From assembly GCF_001428865.1 (NCBI RefSeq), contig NZ_LMIV01000003.1, positions 3,742 to 67,741 on the forward strand: DNA of 64,000 nucleotides. The letters are read 5' to 3'. Within the stretch, counting starts at the first letter, position 1. The number at the start of each line of letters is the position of its first letter. Of this stretch, positions 8,053 through 16,200 are shown one piece after another. A program made the position numbers and the translations under genes. The notes beneath the pieces are model-generated. The model was not told where the DNA came from. It saw only the letters and a list, made by a program, of their open reading frames with translations, and ran no database searches. This DNA is from Sphingomonas sp. Root241. GTDB lineage: Bacteria > Pseudomonadota > Alphaproteobacteria > Sphingomonadales > Sphingomonadaceae.

Positions 8053-9660
8053 TCAGATCGGCAGCAACCGCCTGACGAGCGAGCGATCGCGCAGGATTTC
8101 GTGCGCGGCGTTATGCCCGGGCGCACCGGTGACGCCGCCGCCGGGGTGCGTGCCCGAACCGCACATATAGAGCCCCTGGATCGGCGCGCGATAATCGCCA
8201 TGACCGAGCACCGGGCGGGCCGCCCAGAGCTGGTCGAGCCCCATCGCGCCGTGGAAGATGTCCCCGCCGATCAGCCCGAACTTGCGCTCGAGATCGAGCG
8301 GCGAATGAATCTGGCGGGCGATCACGCTCGCCTTGAAATTGGGGGCGTGATCATTGACCGTGTCGATGATCAGGTCGGCGACTTCCTCGCGCGCATCGTC
8401 CCAGCTGCGGCCGCCGGGCAATTCGGGGGCGAATTGCTGGCAGAACAGGCTGGCGATGTGCATGCCTTCGGGCGCGAGGCTGTCGTCGACGGTGGTCGGC
8501 AGCTTCATCTCGACGATCGGCTTCTTCGACCAGCCGTGCGCCTTCGCGTCGTCATAGGCCTGGTCCATATAGTCCATGCCCGGGGCGATGATGATGCCCG
8601 CGGTATGGTGCTCGGCCTTTTCCTTGCCGCGCAGCACGGTGAAGTCGGGCAGCTCGGAAAGCGCGACGTTCATCCGGAAGGTGCCCGATCGGGTCTTGAA
8701 GCTCTTCATGCGCTTGTTGAAATCGGCGGGCAGGTCGCTCCCATCGAGCATCTGCCGGAAGAGCAAGGCAGGCCCGACATTGGCGGCGACGATCGGTGCG
8801 GCGATCTCCTCGCCGCTCTCCAGCCGCACCCCCGCTGCCTTGCCGCCGTCGGTGAGCACCCGCGCGACCGGTGCCTCGAGGCTGATCTCGACCCCGGCGT
8901 CTTCGCAAGCCCGCGCCATCGCCTGCGTGATCGCGCCCATCCCGCCCACCGAATGTCCCCAGGCGCCGAGCTTGCCGTTCACTTCGCCGAAGACGTGGTG
9001 GAGCAGGACATAGGCCGAGCCGGGGGTGGAGACGCCGGCGTAATTGCCGACCACCGCGTCGAAGGCGAAGGCGGTCTTGACGTGATCGTCCTCATACCAG
9101 CCGTCGAGGAAATCGCGCGCCGATTTGGTGAAGACGTCGAGCAAGTCGCGCTGTGCCTCGATTCCCATCTTTGACAAGGGCCAGCCCTGCGCGGCGCCGG
9201 CGAGCAATGCGCGCAGCCCGCCGCCGGCATTGGGCGGAGCCTTGAGCGCGAGATCGCGCAGCACCTGTGCGACCTTTTCCAGCGCCGCGTCATAGGCCGG
9301 ATAGGCGTCCGCGTCCTTTTGCGAGAAACGCGCGAACTCGGCCTGGGTGCGCTGCGTGCCGCCGCCGAGCTTGAGATAGGTGTCTTCGAACGGGAAGAAG
9401 TTGCTGATCGTCCGCTCGATGATGCGATAGCCGCGATCGTGCAGCTTCATGTCGGCGATCACCTTGGGGCGGAGCAGGCTGACGGTGTAGCTCGCGGTCG
9501 AGTTGCGGAAGCCTGGATGGAATTCCTCGGTCACCGCCGCGCCCCCGACGACATGGCGCCGCTCGAGCACGCGGACCTGCAGCCCGGCACGCGCGAGATA
9601 GAAGGCGCAGACGAGGCCGTTATGTCCACCGCCGATGACGATCGCGTCGTATTTCTTCAT
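8053..9660 (-). CDS. FAD-dependent phytoene-desaturase-like oxidoreductase
   Basis: The 535-aa protein opens with a Rossmann dinucleotide motif (IVIGGGHNGLVCAFYLARAG, residues 7-26), followed by VLERRHVVGG. It ends with GLYMCGSGTHPGGGVTGAPG, the C-terminal FAD-binding signature of the carotenoid desaturase/NAD(P)-dependent oxidoreductase group. No signal peptide is present, so it is a cytoplasmic flavoprotein. It starts 17 bp after the Rieske oxygenase stop codon on the same strand, so the two form an operon and probably act on the same compound. The substrate is unknown; homology to carotenoid enzymes need not mean carotenoids, and no other carotenoid gene is nearby. Confidence 0.86.
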   Translation of the reverse strand: MKKYDAIVIGGGHNGLVCAFYLARAGLQVRVLERRHVVGGAAVTEEFHPGFRNSTASYTVSLLRPKVIADMKLHDRGYRIIERTISNFFPFEDTYLKLGGGTQRTQAEFARFSQKDADAYPAYDAALEKVAQVLRDLALKAPPNAGGGLRALLAGAAQGWPLSKMGIEAQRDLLDVFTKSARDFLDGWYEDDHVKTAFAFDAVVGNYAGVSTPGSAYVLLHHVFGEVNGKLGAWGHSVGGMGAITQAMARACEDAGVEISLEAPVARVLTDGGKAAGVRLESGEEIAAPIVAANVGPALLFRQMLDGSDLPADFNKRMKSFKTRSGTFRMNVALSELPDFTVLRGKEKAEHHTAGIIIAPGMDYMDQAYDDAKAHGWSKKPIVEMKLPTTVDDSLAPEGMHIASLFCQQFAPELPGGRSWDDAREEVADLIIDTVNDHAPNFKASVIARQIHSPLDLERKFGLIGGDIFHGAMGLDQLWAARPVLGHGDYRAPIQGLYMCGSGTHPGGGVTGAPGHNAAHEILRDRSLVRRLLPI

Positions 9661-9677
9661 GGCTATCCCCCGAGAAT

Positions 9678-10853
9678 TCAGACGGTGTGCGGCCGCCGCG
9701 ACCAGCCCGGTGCCGGCGCGCGGTGCAGCCGGGCCTCGGGGATGATCGCGCGGACCTTGGCCGCGAAGCTGCGCAGGCAGACCTCGCTCGCGCCGATCGG
9801 CCCGGCGGTGTAGCTGCTCGACGCCATGCCTTGCTGGACGCGCTCGATCAGCCAGGTGTCCTCGGCGTTGACGACGCGGTTGATCCGCCAGTTGGCGTAG
9901 CGGACGAGCTTCATTTCGCGGCGATCGTCCGGCAGTGCGAACGCCATCTCGCGCAGCACGCAGCTGGTCGGCGAGGTCGGCAGCCATTGCATGAAGTCGA
10001 TCTGGTCGGCGTAGATGTCGAACGCCATGTTCGGCCAGAGCTTGTAATAGAGCCAGCGCCGCTGATTGGCCTCGGGCAAATGGTCGACGCGCGGCAGATG
10101 GCGCTGGTAGAATGCCTCCCACGGATTGGCCGAGGGGCGGTCGACCAGGTCGCCCGACATCTTGTCGACCCAGCCCGATGCCTCGATCGCGTAGCTCTTT
10201 CCGAACAGCCGGGTCAGGCCGTCATGCGCCACGGGAATGTGGAGATTGTCCGAATAATTGTCGCCGACATTCTTCCAATTGACCGCGCGGTCGCGCGTCC
10301 GGACGTCGCCGATCCGGCGCATATCCTCGAAGCGGTAGGGCGCGATCTCGGCATCGTACGGTGCCATCATCTCCGCGACCGAGGGGCCGTCGTCATCCTC
10401 CAGCCGCACGAACACGAAGCCGCGCCAGGTCGACACGTCGACCGGCACGAGCCCGCTCGCGTCCATGTCGAGCGCCGGATAGTCGCGGCGCATCGGCACG
10501 CCTGACAGCTGTCCGTCGAGCTCGTAGGTCCAGGCATGATAGGGGCAGACGAGCTTCTTCGTGCAGCCGGAATCGCCCTCGACGATCCGCATCGCGCGGT
10601 GGCGACACACGTTGTGGAACGCACGGATCGCGCCGTCGCGGCCGCGTAGCGCGACGACATTCTCGCCGAGATAGGAGATGGTCCGCCAGTCGCCGGGTTC
10701 GGCAAGGTCGCTCTCGTGGCACAGGATCTGCCACGAAGGGCGCAGGATGCGCGCGGTCTCGAGCTCGAGGAACTCCGGATCGGTATAGATCCAGCCGGGC
10801 AGCGACCAGTCGGCGTCGGGGTCGACGGTGGGAAGAGAGGCGAGGGTCGCCAT
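9678..10853 (-). CDS. Rieske non-heme iron oxygenase, alpha subunit
   Basis: The 391-aa protein carries a Rieske [2Fe-2S] centre C83-x-H85 ... C103-x2-H106 (CRHRAM and CPYHAW) and a mononuclear iron site D202/H205/H210 (DNYSDNLHIPVAH), with a likely third ligand Asp near residue 336 (NAEDTW). This is the ring-hydroxylating dioxygenase / quaternary-amine monooxygenase fold. ATG 10853 follows a GCGGAG site; earlier in-frame starts would overlap the divergent TetR gene. No ferredoxin or reductase gene is adjacent, so electrons must come from elsewhere. The divergent TetR regulator is BetI-like, which makes a betaine- or carnitine-type substrate possible, but this is inference. Confidence 0.88.
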   Translation of the reverse strand: MATLASLPTVDPDADWSLPGWIYTDPEFLELETARILRPSWQILCHESDLAEPGDWRTISYLGENVVALRGRDGAIRAFHNVCRHRAMRIVEGDSGCTKKLVCPYHAWTYELDGQLSGVPMRRDYPALDMDASGLVPVDVSTWRGFVFVRLEDDDGPSVAEMMAPYDAEIAPYRFEDMRRIGDVRTRDRAVNWKNVGDNYSDNLHIPVAHDGLTRLFGKSYAIEASGWVDKMSGDLVDRPSANPWEAFYQRHLPRVDHLPEANQRRWLYYKLWPNMAFDIYADQIDFMQWLPTSPTSCVLREMAFALPDDRREMKLVRYANWRINRVVNAEDTWLIERVQQGMASSSYTAGPIGASEVCLRSFAAKVRAIIPEARLHRAPAPGWSRRPHTV

Positions 10854-10902
10854 GGCCGGCTCCGCGATTGCTTGTTGCACGATCGTATAATAAGCTCGCG
10901 CG

Positions 10903-11496
10903 ATGAGCAAGCCCGCCTTCACCCGCGCCGAACCCGATGCGCGGCGTCTGTCGCTGATCGAGGCGACGGCGCGCGTGCTGGCGCGCGACGGGGCCGCCGG
11001 CGCTTCGGTACGGGCGATCGCGCTGGAGGCGGGCGTGTCGCCGGGACTGGTCGCGCATCATTTCGGCGGCGTCGATGCGCTGATCGCAGCGACCTACGGC
11101 CATATCGGCGAGCAAGTATCGGCCGCGCTCGATGCCGCGGTCGCTGCGGCAGGCGACAACCCGCGGGCGCGGCTGAGCGCCTATGTCGCGGCGAGTTTCG
11201 CAGCCCCGATCGCCGATCGCGCACTGCTGGCTACCTGGACGGCATTCTGGGGGCTGGTGATCGCGCGCAGCGACGTCGCGGCGCTGCACGATGCGCAATA
11301 TGCGGGATATCGCGGCGAGCTGGAGGCGCTGCTCGCCGCTTGCGGGCTGGCTCCGGCGGCGACACGGCGCGCGGCCATCACGATCACGGCGCTGGTCGAT
11401 GGACTATGGCTGGAACTGTGCCTGTCGCCCGACGTGCTCGATGCGGGCGAGGCGCGAGCGATTGCCGAGGGGCAGATCGCGGCGCTGCTGAAGTAA
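10903..11496 (+). CDS. TetR family regulator, BetI-like
   Basis: The 197-aa protein has an N-terminal TetR helix-turn-helix (about residues 15-60, ASVRAIALEAGVSPGLVAHHF) and a C-terminal domain with LVDGLWLELCLSPDVL, resembling the BetI C-terminal ligand domain. It is transcribed divergently from the Rieske/FAD operon with 49 bp between start codons, the classic layout of a local repressor. The intergenic strip contains ACGATCGT and TATAAT (10886-10891), where the promoters and operator must lie. The gene ends at a strong 10-bp hairpin. Confidence 0.87.
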   Translation: MSKPAFTRAEPDARRLSLIEATARVLARDGAAGASVRAIALEAGVSPGLVAHHFGGVDALIAATYGHIGEQVSAALDAAVAAAGDNPRARLSAYVAASFAAPIADRALLATWTAFWGLVIARSDVAALHDAQYAGYRGELEALLAACGLAPAATRRAAITITALVDGLWLELCLSPDVLDAGEARAIAEGQIAALLK

Positions 11497-11500
11497 ACTT

Positions 11501-11523
11501 ATCCTCCCCGTGCCGGGGAGGAT
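11501..11523. terminator. Bidirectional hairpin terminator (family B repeat core)
   Basis: A perfect 10-bp stem ATCCTCCCCG/CGGGGAGGAT with loop TGC lies between the convergent TetR and M20 peptidase genes. It starts 4 bp after the TetR stop. The same stem sequence forms the ends of the larger element at 25465-25598, so it is either a terminator captured from, or a solo remnant of, that repeat family. Confidence 0.75.
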
Positions 11524-11527
11524 CAGG

Positions 11528-12910
11528 CTATTTCGATAGATCGGTGAACAGCGAGCGGTAATAGACGATCGCCGGCGCGATCGCGGCCACCGGCGTGCGT
11601 TCGTTGAGCCCGTGGCTGAAGCTGTCCGATTCCTTGATGAAGACCGGGCTCGCGCCGTAGCTCGGCACGCCGACCGAGCGATACCACATCGAATCGCTGG
11701 CACCCGACGACATGCTCGGGAAGACCGGCACGCCCGGATAGGCCTTGCCCAGTGCCTTCTCGACGGCGTGCACGAAATCCGGCCGCAGCGGCGAAGCGTC
11801 GGTCGCGACCGAGCCTTCGGTGACGTCCTTCCACTGGATCGCCGGATCATCCGCGACGCGCGCCAGCTCGGCCATGATGTCGGCGGGCTTGTGGCCGGGG
11901 AAGATGCGGCAGTTGATGTTCGCCGTAGCGCGCTGCGGCAACGCGTTGAGCGCGTGGCCGCCCGAGACCATCGTCGGGACGCAGGTCGTGCCGATCTTGC
12001 CGATCGTGGCGTAGTTGGCGCGCAGCGTGGCGACCGCCTTTTCGTCGGCCGGGTTGGTGGCGAAGGCCTTCATCGCGGCACCGGTCTCGGGTTTCTCGTA
12101 CCGCGCGGCGGCATTGAAATAGGCGCGGCTGAGGTCGTTGATCTCGGGCTGGAAGCGATACGCGCCGATCTTCACCAGCGCGTCGGAAAGCTCGGCGATG
12201 GCATTGACCGGGCGCGGCTCGGACGAGTGGCCGCCGGGATTGGTGACGGTCAGCTCGAAATCGGCATAGGTCTTCTCGGCGCCCTGCCAGGTCATGTAGA
12301 TCGGCTTGCCGGTCTTCTCGTCGAGCACGCCGCCGCCGCCGTCGATATTGATCACCAGCTCGGCGTTCCTGAGCTTCTCGGCGATGATCGCCGAGGTCTT
12401 CATCGTGGTTTCCTCGTCGCCCGAGAATTGCAGGATGATGTCGCGCCTTGGCTTGTAGCCCTGCTTCTTCATCTCGATCAGCGTCGCCATCGCGATCGCC
12501 GCATCGAGCTTCATGTCGGTGGCACCGCGGCCGTAGAGATAGCCGTTCTCGACCACCGGAGTGAACGGATCGCGCTGCCAGTCGGACGGCTTGGCCTCGA
12601 CCACGTCGATATGCCCCGAGATCACCAGCGGCTTGGCCCCGGCGTTGGTTCCAGGCCAGCGCGCGATCAGATAAGCGGTATCTTCGACCGGAGTGACGGT
12701 CACTTCATTCGCCGCGAAGCCGCCTGCGACGAGCTGCTCCTTGAGCCATGCCGCGAGTTGCGGCGTCTGGTTGCCGGGCCCCTGCACGCTGCGAAAGGCG
12801 ATCGCGCGCTTCGCGATGTCGAGCGCGTGCGCTTCGGTATCGCTGGCCTGGGCGGAAGCGATGCCGGGGAGCAGGGCGAGGGCGCAGGCGGCGGAACGGA
12901 GCAGCTTCAT
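11528..12910 (-). CDS. M20/M25/M40 family metallopeptidase, exported
   Basis: The 460-aa protein begins with a signal peptide (MKLLRSAACALALLPGIASAQ). The di-zinc M20 motifs are visible: SGHIDVVE (metal His plus catalytic Asp), GRGATDMK (bridging Asp) and SGDEETTM (catalytic Glu pair), followed by a dimerisation domain around residues 200-310. It probably works in the periplasm as an amino- or carboxypeptidase on small peptides. ATG 12910 is the start that places the signal peptide first. It is monocistronic, converges with the TetR gene and is divergent from the nuclease gene across 338 bp. Confidence 0.88.
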   Translation of the reverse strand: MKLLRSAACALALLPGIASAQASDTEAHALDIAKRAIAFRSVQGPGNQTPQLAAWLKEQLVAGGFAANEVTVTPVEDTAYLIARWPGTNAGAKPLVISGHIDVVEAKPSDWQRDPFTPVVENGYLYGRGATDMKLDAAIAMATLIEMKKQGYKPRRDIILQFSGDEETTMKTSAIIAEKLRNAELVINIDGGGGVLDEKTGKPIYMTWQGAEKTYADFELTVTNPGGHSSEPRPVNAIAELSDALVKIGAYRFQPEINDLSRAYFNAAARYEKPETGAAMKAFATNPADEKAVATLRANYATIGKIGTTCVPTMVSGGHALNALPQRATANINCRIFPGHKPADIMAELARVADDPAIQWKDVTEGSVATDASPLRPDFVHAVEKALGKAYPGVPVFPSMSSGASDSMWYRSVGVPSYGASPVFIKESDSFSHGLNERTPVAAIAPAIVYYRSLFTDLSK

Positions 12911-13248
12911 GGCAGTGTCCCGCAAGGAGATGGGCGCAAAGCATAGGCACCTGTGTCGATCGGGCGCAAGCGCTCGTGACATATTGCCAGCGCTAGGCGC
13001 GATCTCTGCTCCGATGTCCGATTTTTGGACAGGTCGACGGCGCTATCCCGTTGAATGCAAAGGGAACGCCGCGATTATCCACAGATTATCGCGACAAAGG
13101 TGCGAGGCCGGCACAAGCGGGTTGAGCGGCGCAATGTTGCTGTCATGATCGCCCCCTAGCGAGACATCAGCGTCGGGATTCGCCTCGACACTCTGTTCTC
13201 CATCCCGTCGCCCGACGGCCGCGACCGCGGCCAATCGAAGGACCCGCC
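12911..13248. other. Intergenic region between divergent peptidase and nuclease genes
   Basis: No ORF here is supported. The region must hold both promoters. Visible structures are a TGTCC/GGACA hairpin with a T-rich loop (13015-13031) and a 24-bp near-palindrome at 13070-13093 that contains a perfect DnaA box. A purine-rich GAAGGA (13237-13242) just before 13249 serves as ribosome site for the nuclease. Confidence 0.6.
13075..13083 (+). promoter_or_regulatory. DnaA-box sequence inside a palindrome
   Basis: TTATCCACA matches the DnaA-box consensus exactly. It sits within CGCGATTATC-CACA-GATTATCGCG (13070-13093), whose arms pair with one mismatch, about 165 bp upstream of the nuclease start. 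A lone box is not an origin; it may be chance or a transcriptional site for DnaA or another regulator that reads the palindrome. Confidence 0.4.
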
Positions 13249-16200
13249 ATGCCCGCTCCCGCGTTCATCAACGAGATCCATTACGACAATGCCGGCGCCG
13301 ACAGCGGCGAGTTCATCGAGATCGCGGGCATTGCGGGCACCGATCTCACCGGCTGGAAGATCGTCCTCTACAACGGCGCGAACGGCGCCAGCTACAACCC
13401 GGTCATGACGCTCAGCGGCGTCATCGCAAACCAGCAGAACGGCTTCGGCACGATCTCCGTCGCCTATCCGACCGACGGCATCCAGAACGGTTCGCCCGAT
13501 GCCGTCGCCCTGGTCGATGCGAGCAACAACGTCGTCCAGTTCCTCAGCTACGAAGGCAGCTTCACTGCCACCAACGGCCCCGCCGCGGGCCTGACCAGCG
13601 TCAATGTCGGCGTGTCCGAGAACGGCGCGCAGAGCGGCACTTCGATCGGGCTGGTCGGCAGCGGCGCGACCTATGAGGATTTCCACTGGGCGCTGATCAA
13701 CGGCAGCACCGCGGGCGGCGTCAATGCCGGCCAGAGCTTCAACGGCGTGGTGCCGCCCCAGCCGGGCACGCTCAGCATCGCCGACGCTACGACGGTCGAG
13801 GGCAATAGCGGCACGCACGAAATCGTCTTTACCGTGACCCGCGCCGACGGCAGCGCAGGCGCGGTCTCCGCCACCTGGACAGTCGCTTTCGGCAGCGCCG
13901 ATGCCGCGGACTTCGGCGCGGGCTTCACTGCCACCGGCACGGTCAGCTTCGCCGACGGCGCCACCACCGCAGAGATCCGCCTGCCGGTGCAGGGCGACAC
14001 CGCATTCGAATCGAACGACGGCTTCACCGTGAGGCTGAGCGCACCCCAGGGCGGCGTGGCGCTGGGCGACGCCGTCGCGGCCGGCACGATCACCAACGAC
14101 GCCGCCGCGCCTCCCGCCCCGCCGGCGAACGTGTTCATCAACGAGATCCATTACGACAATGCCGGCACCGATGCCGGCGAAGCGATCGAGATCGCCGGGG
14201 CCGCGGGCACAGATCTCACCGGCTACAAATTGGTCTTCTACAACGGCAGCAACACCCCCGGCGCCGCTCCGGTCTACGATACGCTCGCTCTCTCGGGCGT
14301 GATCGACGACGAATCGAACGGCTTCGGCGCGCTCGGATTCCTCCGAGCCGGCATCCAGAACGGTGCGGCGGACGGCGTCGCACTGATCGCTCCCGACGGC
14401 AGCGTGGTCCAATTGCTGTCCTACGAAGGCAGCTTCACCGCAGCTGCGGGCACTCCCGCCGCCGGCACGACCAGCACCGATATCGGCGTGACCGAGGAGC
14501 CGGCCCCCGCCGCCGGCCTATCGCTCCAGCTCAAGGGCAGCGGCTCGAGCGCCGCCGATTTCGCCTGGGCCGATGCTTCGGACGACAGCTTCGGCTCGCT
14601 CAACGCGGGTCAGTCCTTCCTTTCGGCGACCGGCACCGGCCATCTGCGCATCGGCGACGCCCGCGTCGTCGAGGGCGACAGCGGCACCACCAATCTCGTC
14701 TTCACCGTCAATCGCGCCGGCGGCACCGCGCTTGCGGCTACCGTGGACTATGCCGTCAACCTCGACGGTACCGCGACGCTCGCCGATCTCGCTCCCGGCG
14801 CGGTCCTTTCCGGCACGCTGAGCTTCGCGCCCGGCGAATTCTCGAAGCAGATCGTCGTGGCGGTCAACGGCGATCTGGTCGGCGAGCCCAATGAGACGCT
14901 GTCGGTCAGCCTCGGCGCGACCACCGGCAATGTCGTGATCGACGATGCCGCCGCGACCGGCACGATCACCAACGACGATCCGATCGCGCTCACGATCAGC
15001 CAGATCCAGGGCGCGGGTCACGTCTCGGCCTATGCCGGCCAGGTCGTGATCACCACGGGCATCGTCACGGCAGTCGATACCAACGGCTTCTATCTCCAGT
15101 CGGCGGTGGGAGACGGCGATGCCGCTACTTCCGACGCGGTCTTCGTCTTCACCAGCACCGCGCCAGGCGTCGTGATGGGCGACGGCGTGTCGGTGCGCGG
15201 TTCGGTCGCCGAGTTCCAGGGCAGCACCGCCAGCCTCAGCCTGACCGAAATCGTCGCGCCGACCGTCACGGTCGAAACGCATGGCAACGCGCTGCCCACG
15301 GCATTGCTGATCGGCACCGGCGGCATTCTGCCGCCGTCCGAGGTGATCGATGACGATGGCCTGACCAGCTACGATCCGCTCCATGACGGCGTGGACTTCT
15401 GGGAATCGCTCGAAGGCATGCGCGTCACGCTCGATACGCCGCAGGCAGTGTCGAACACTACGTCGTTCGGCGAAACCGACGTAGTCGTCTCGCACGGCAA
15501 TGGCGCCAGCGGAATCAACGATCGCGGCGGCATCACCATTTCGGGCGATGGATCGGGTGTTCCCGACTATAATCCCGAGAAGATCCAGATCGACGACGAC
15601 AGCGGCATCTTCGCGGGCTTCACGCCCGGCTACACGATCGGCGACCAGCTCAGCAGCGTCACCGGCGTGGTCAATTATGCGTTCGATGCATATGAAGTGC
15701 TCGTCACCGAGGCAGTGACCGTCACGCAGGACACGACACTCACTCGCGAGCAGACCGCGCTCCACGGCGACGCCAATTATCTCTCGCTGGCGACCTACAA
15801 TCTCGAGAATCTCGACGCGTCGGACCAGAAGTTCGACATCCTCGCCGCCGACATCGTCTACAATCTACGCGCGCCCGACATCATCGCGGTGCAGGAGATC
15901 CAGGACGCCGACGGCGCCGGTTCGGGTTCGAACCTCTCGGGCACGGTCACTGCGCAGGGCCTGATCGATGCGATCTACGCCCAGTCGGGGCTGCATTATG
16001 CCTATATCGAGATCGCGCCGACCACCGCGGGATCGACCGGCGGCGAGCCCGGCGGCAACATTCGCAACGGCTATTTCTACAATATCGACCGCGTGTCCTA
16101 TGTCGAAGGCAGCGCCCAGCTGATCGACGGCGCCGCCTATAACGGCACCCGCAAACCGCTGGTCGCGCAGTTCGCCTTTGCCGGCCAGACGATCACGACG

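Noticed and set aside
8053..9660. Carotenoid biosynthesis role for the phytoene-desaturase-like protein
   Set aside because: No crtB, crtE or crtY-like gene is in the window and the gene is in an operon with a Rieske oxygenase, so a carotenoid gene name is not supported.
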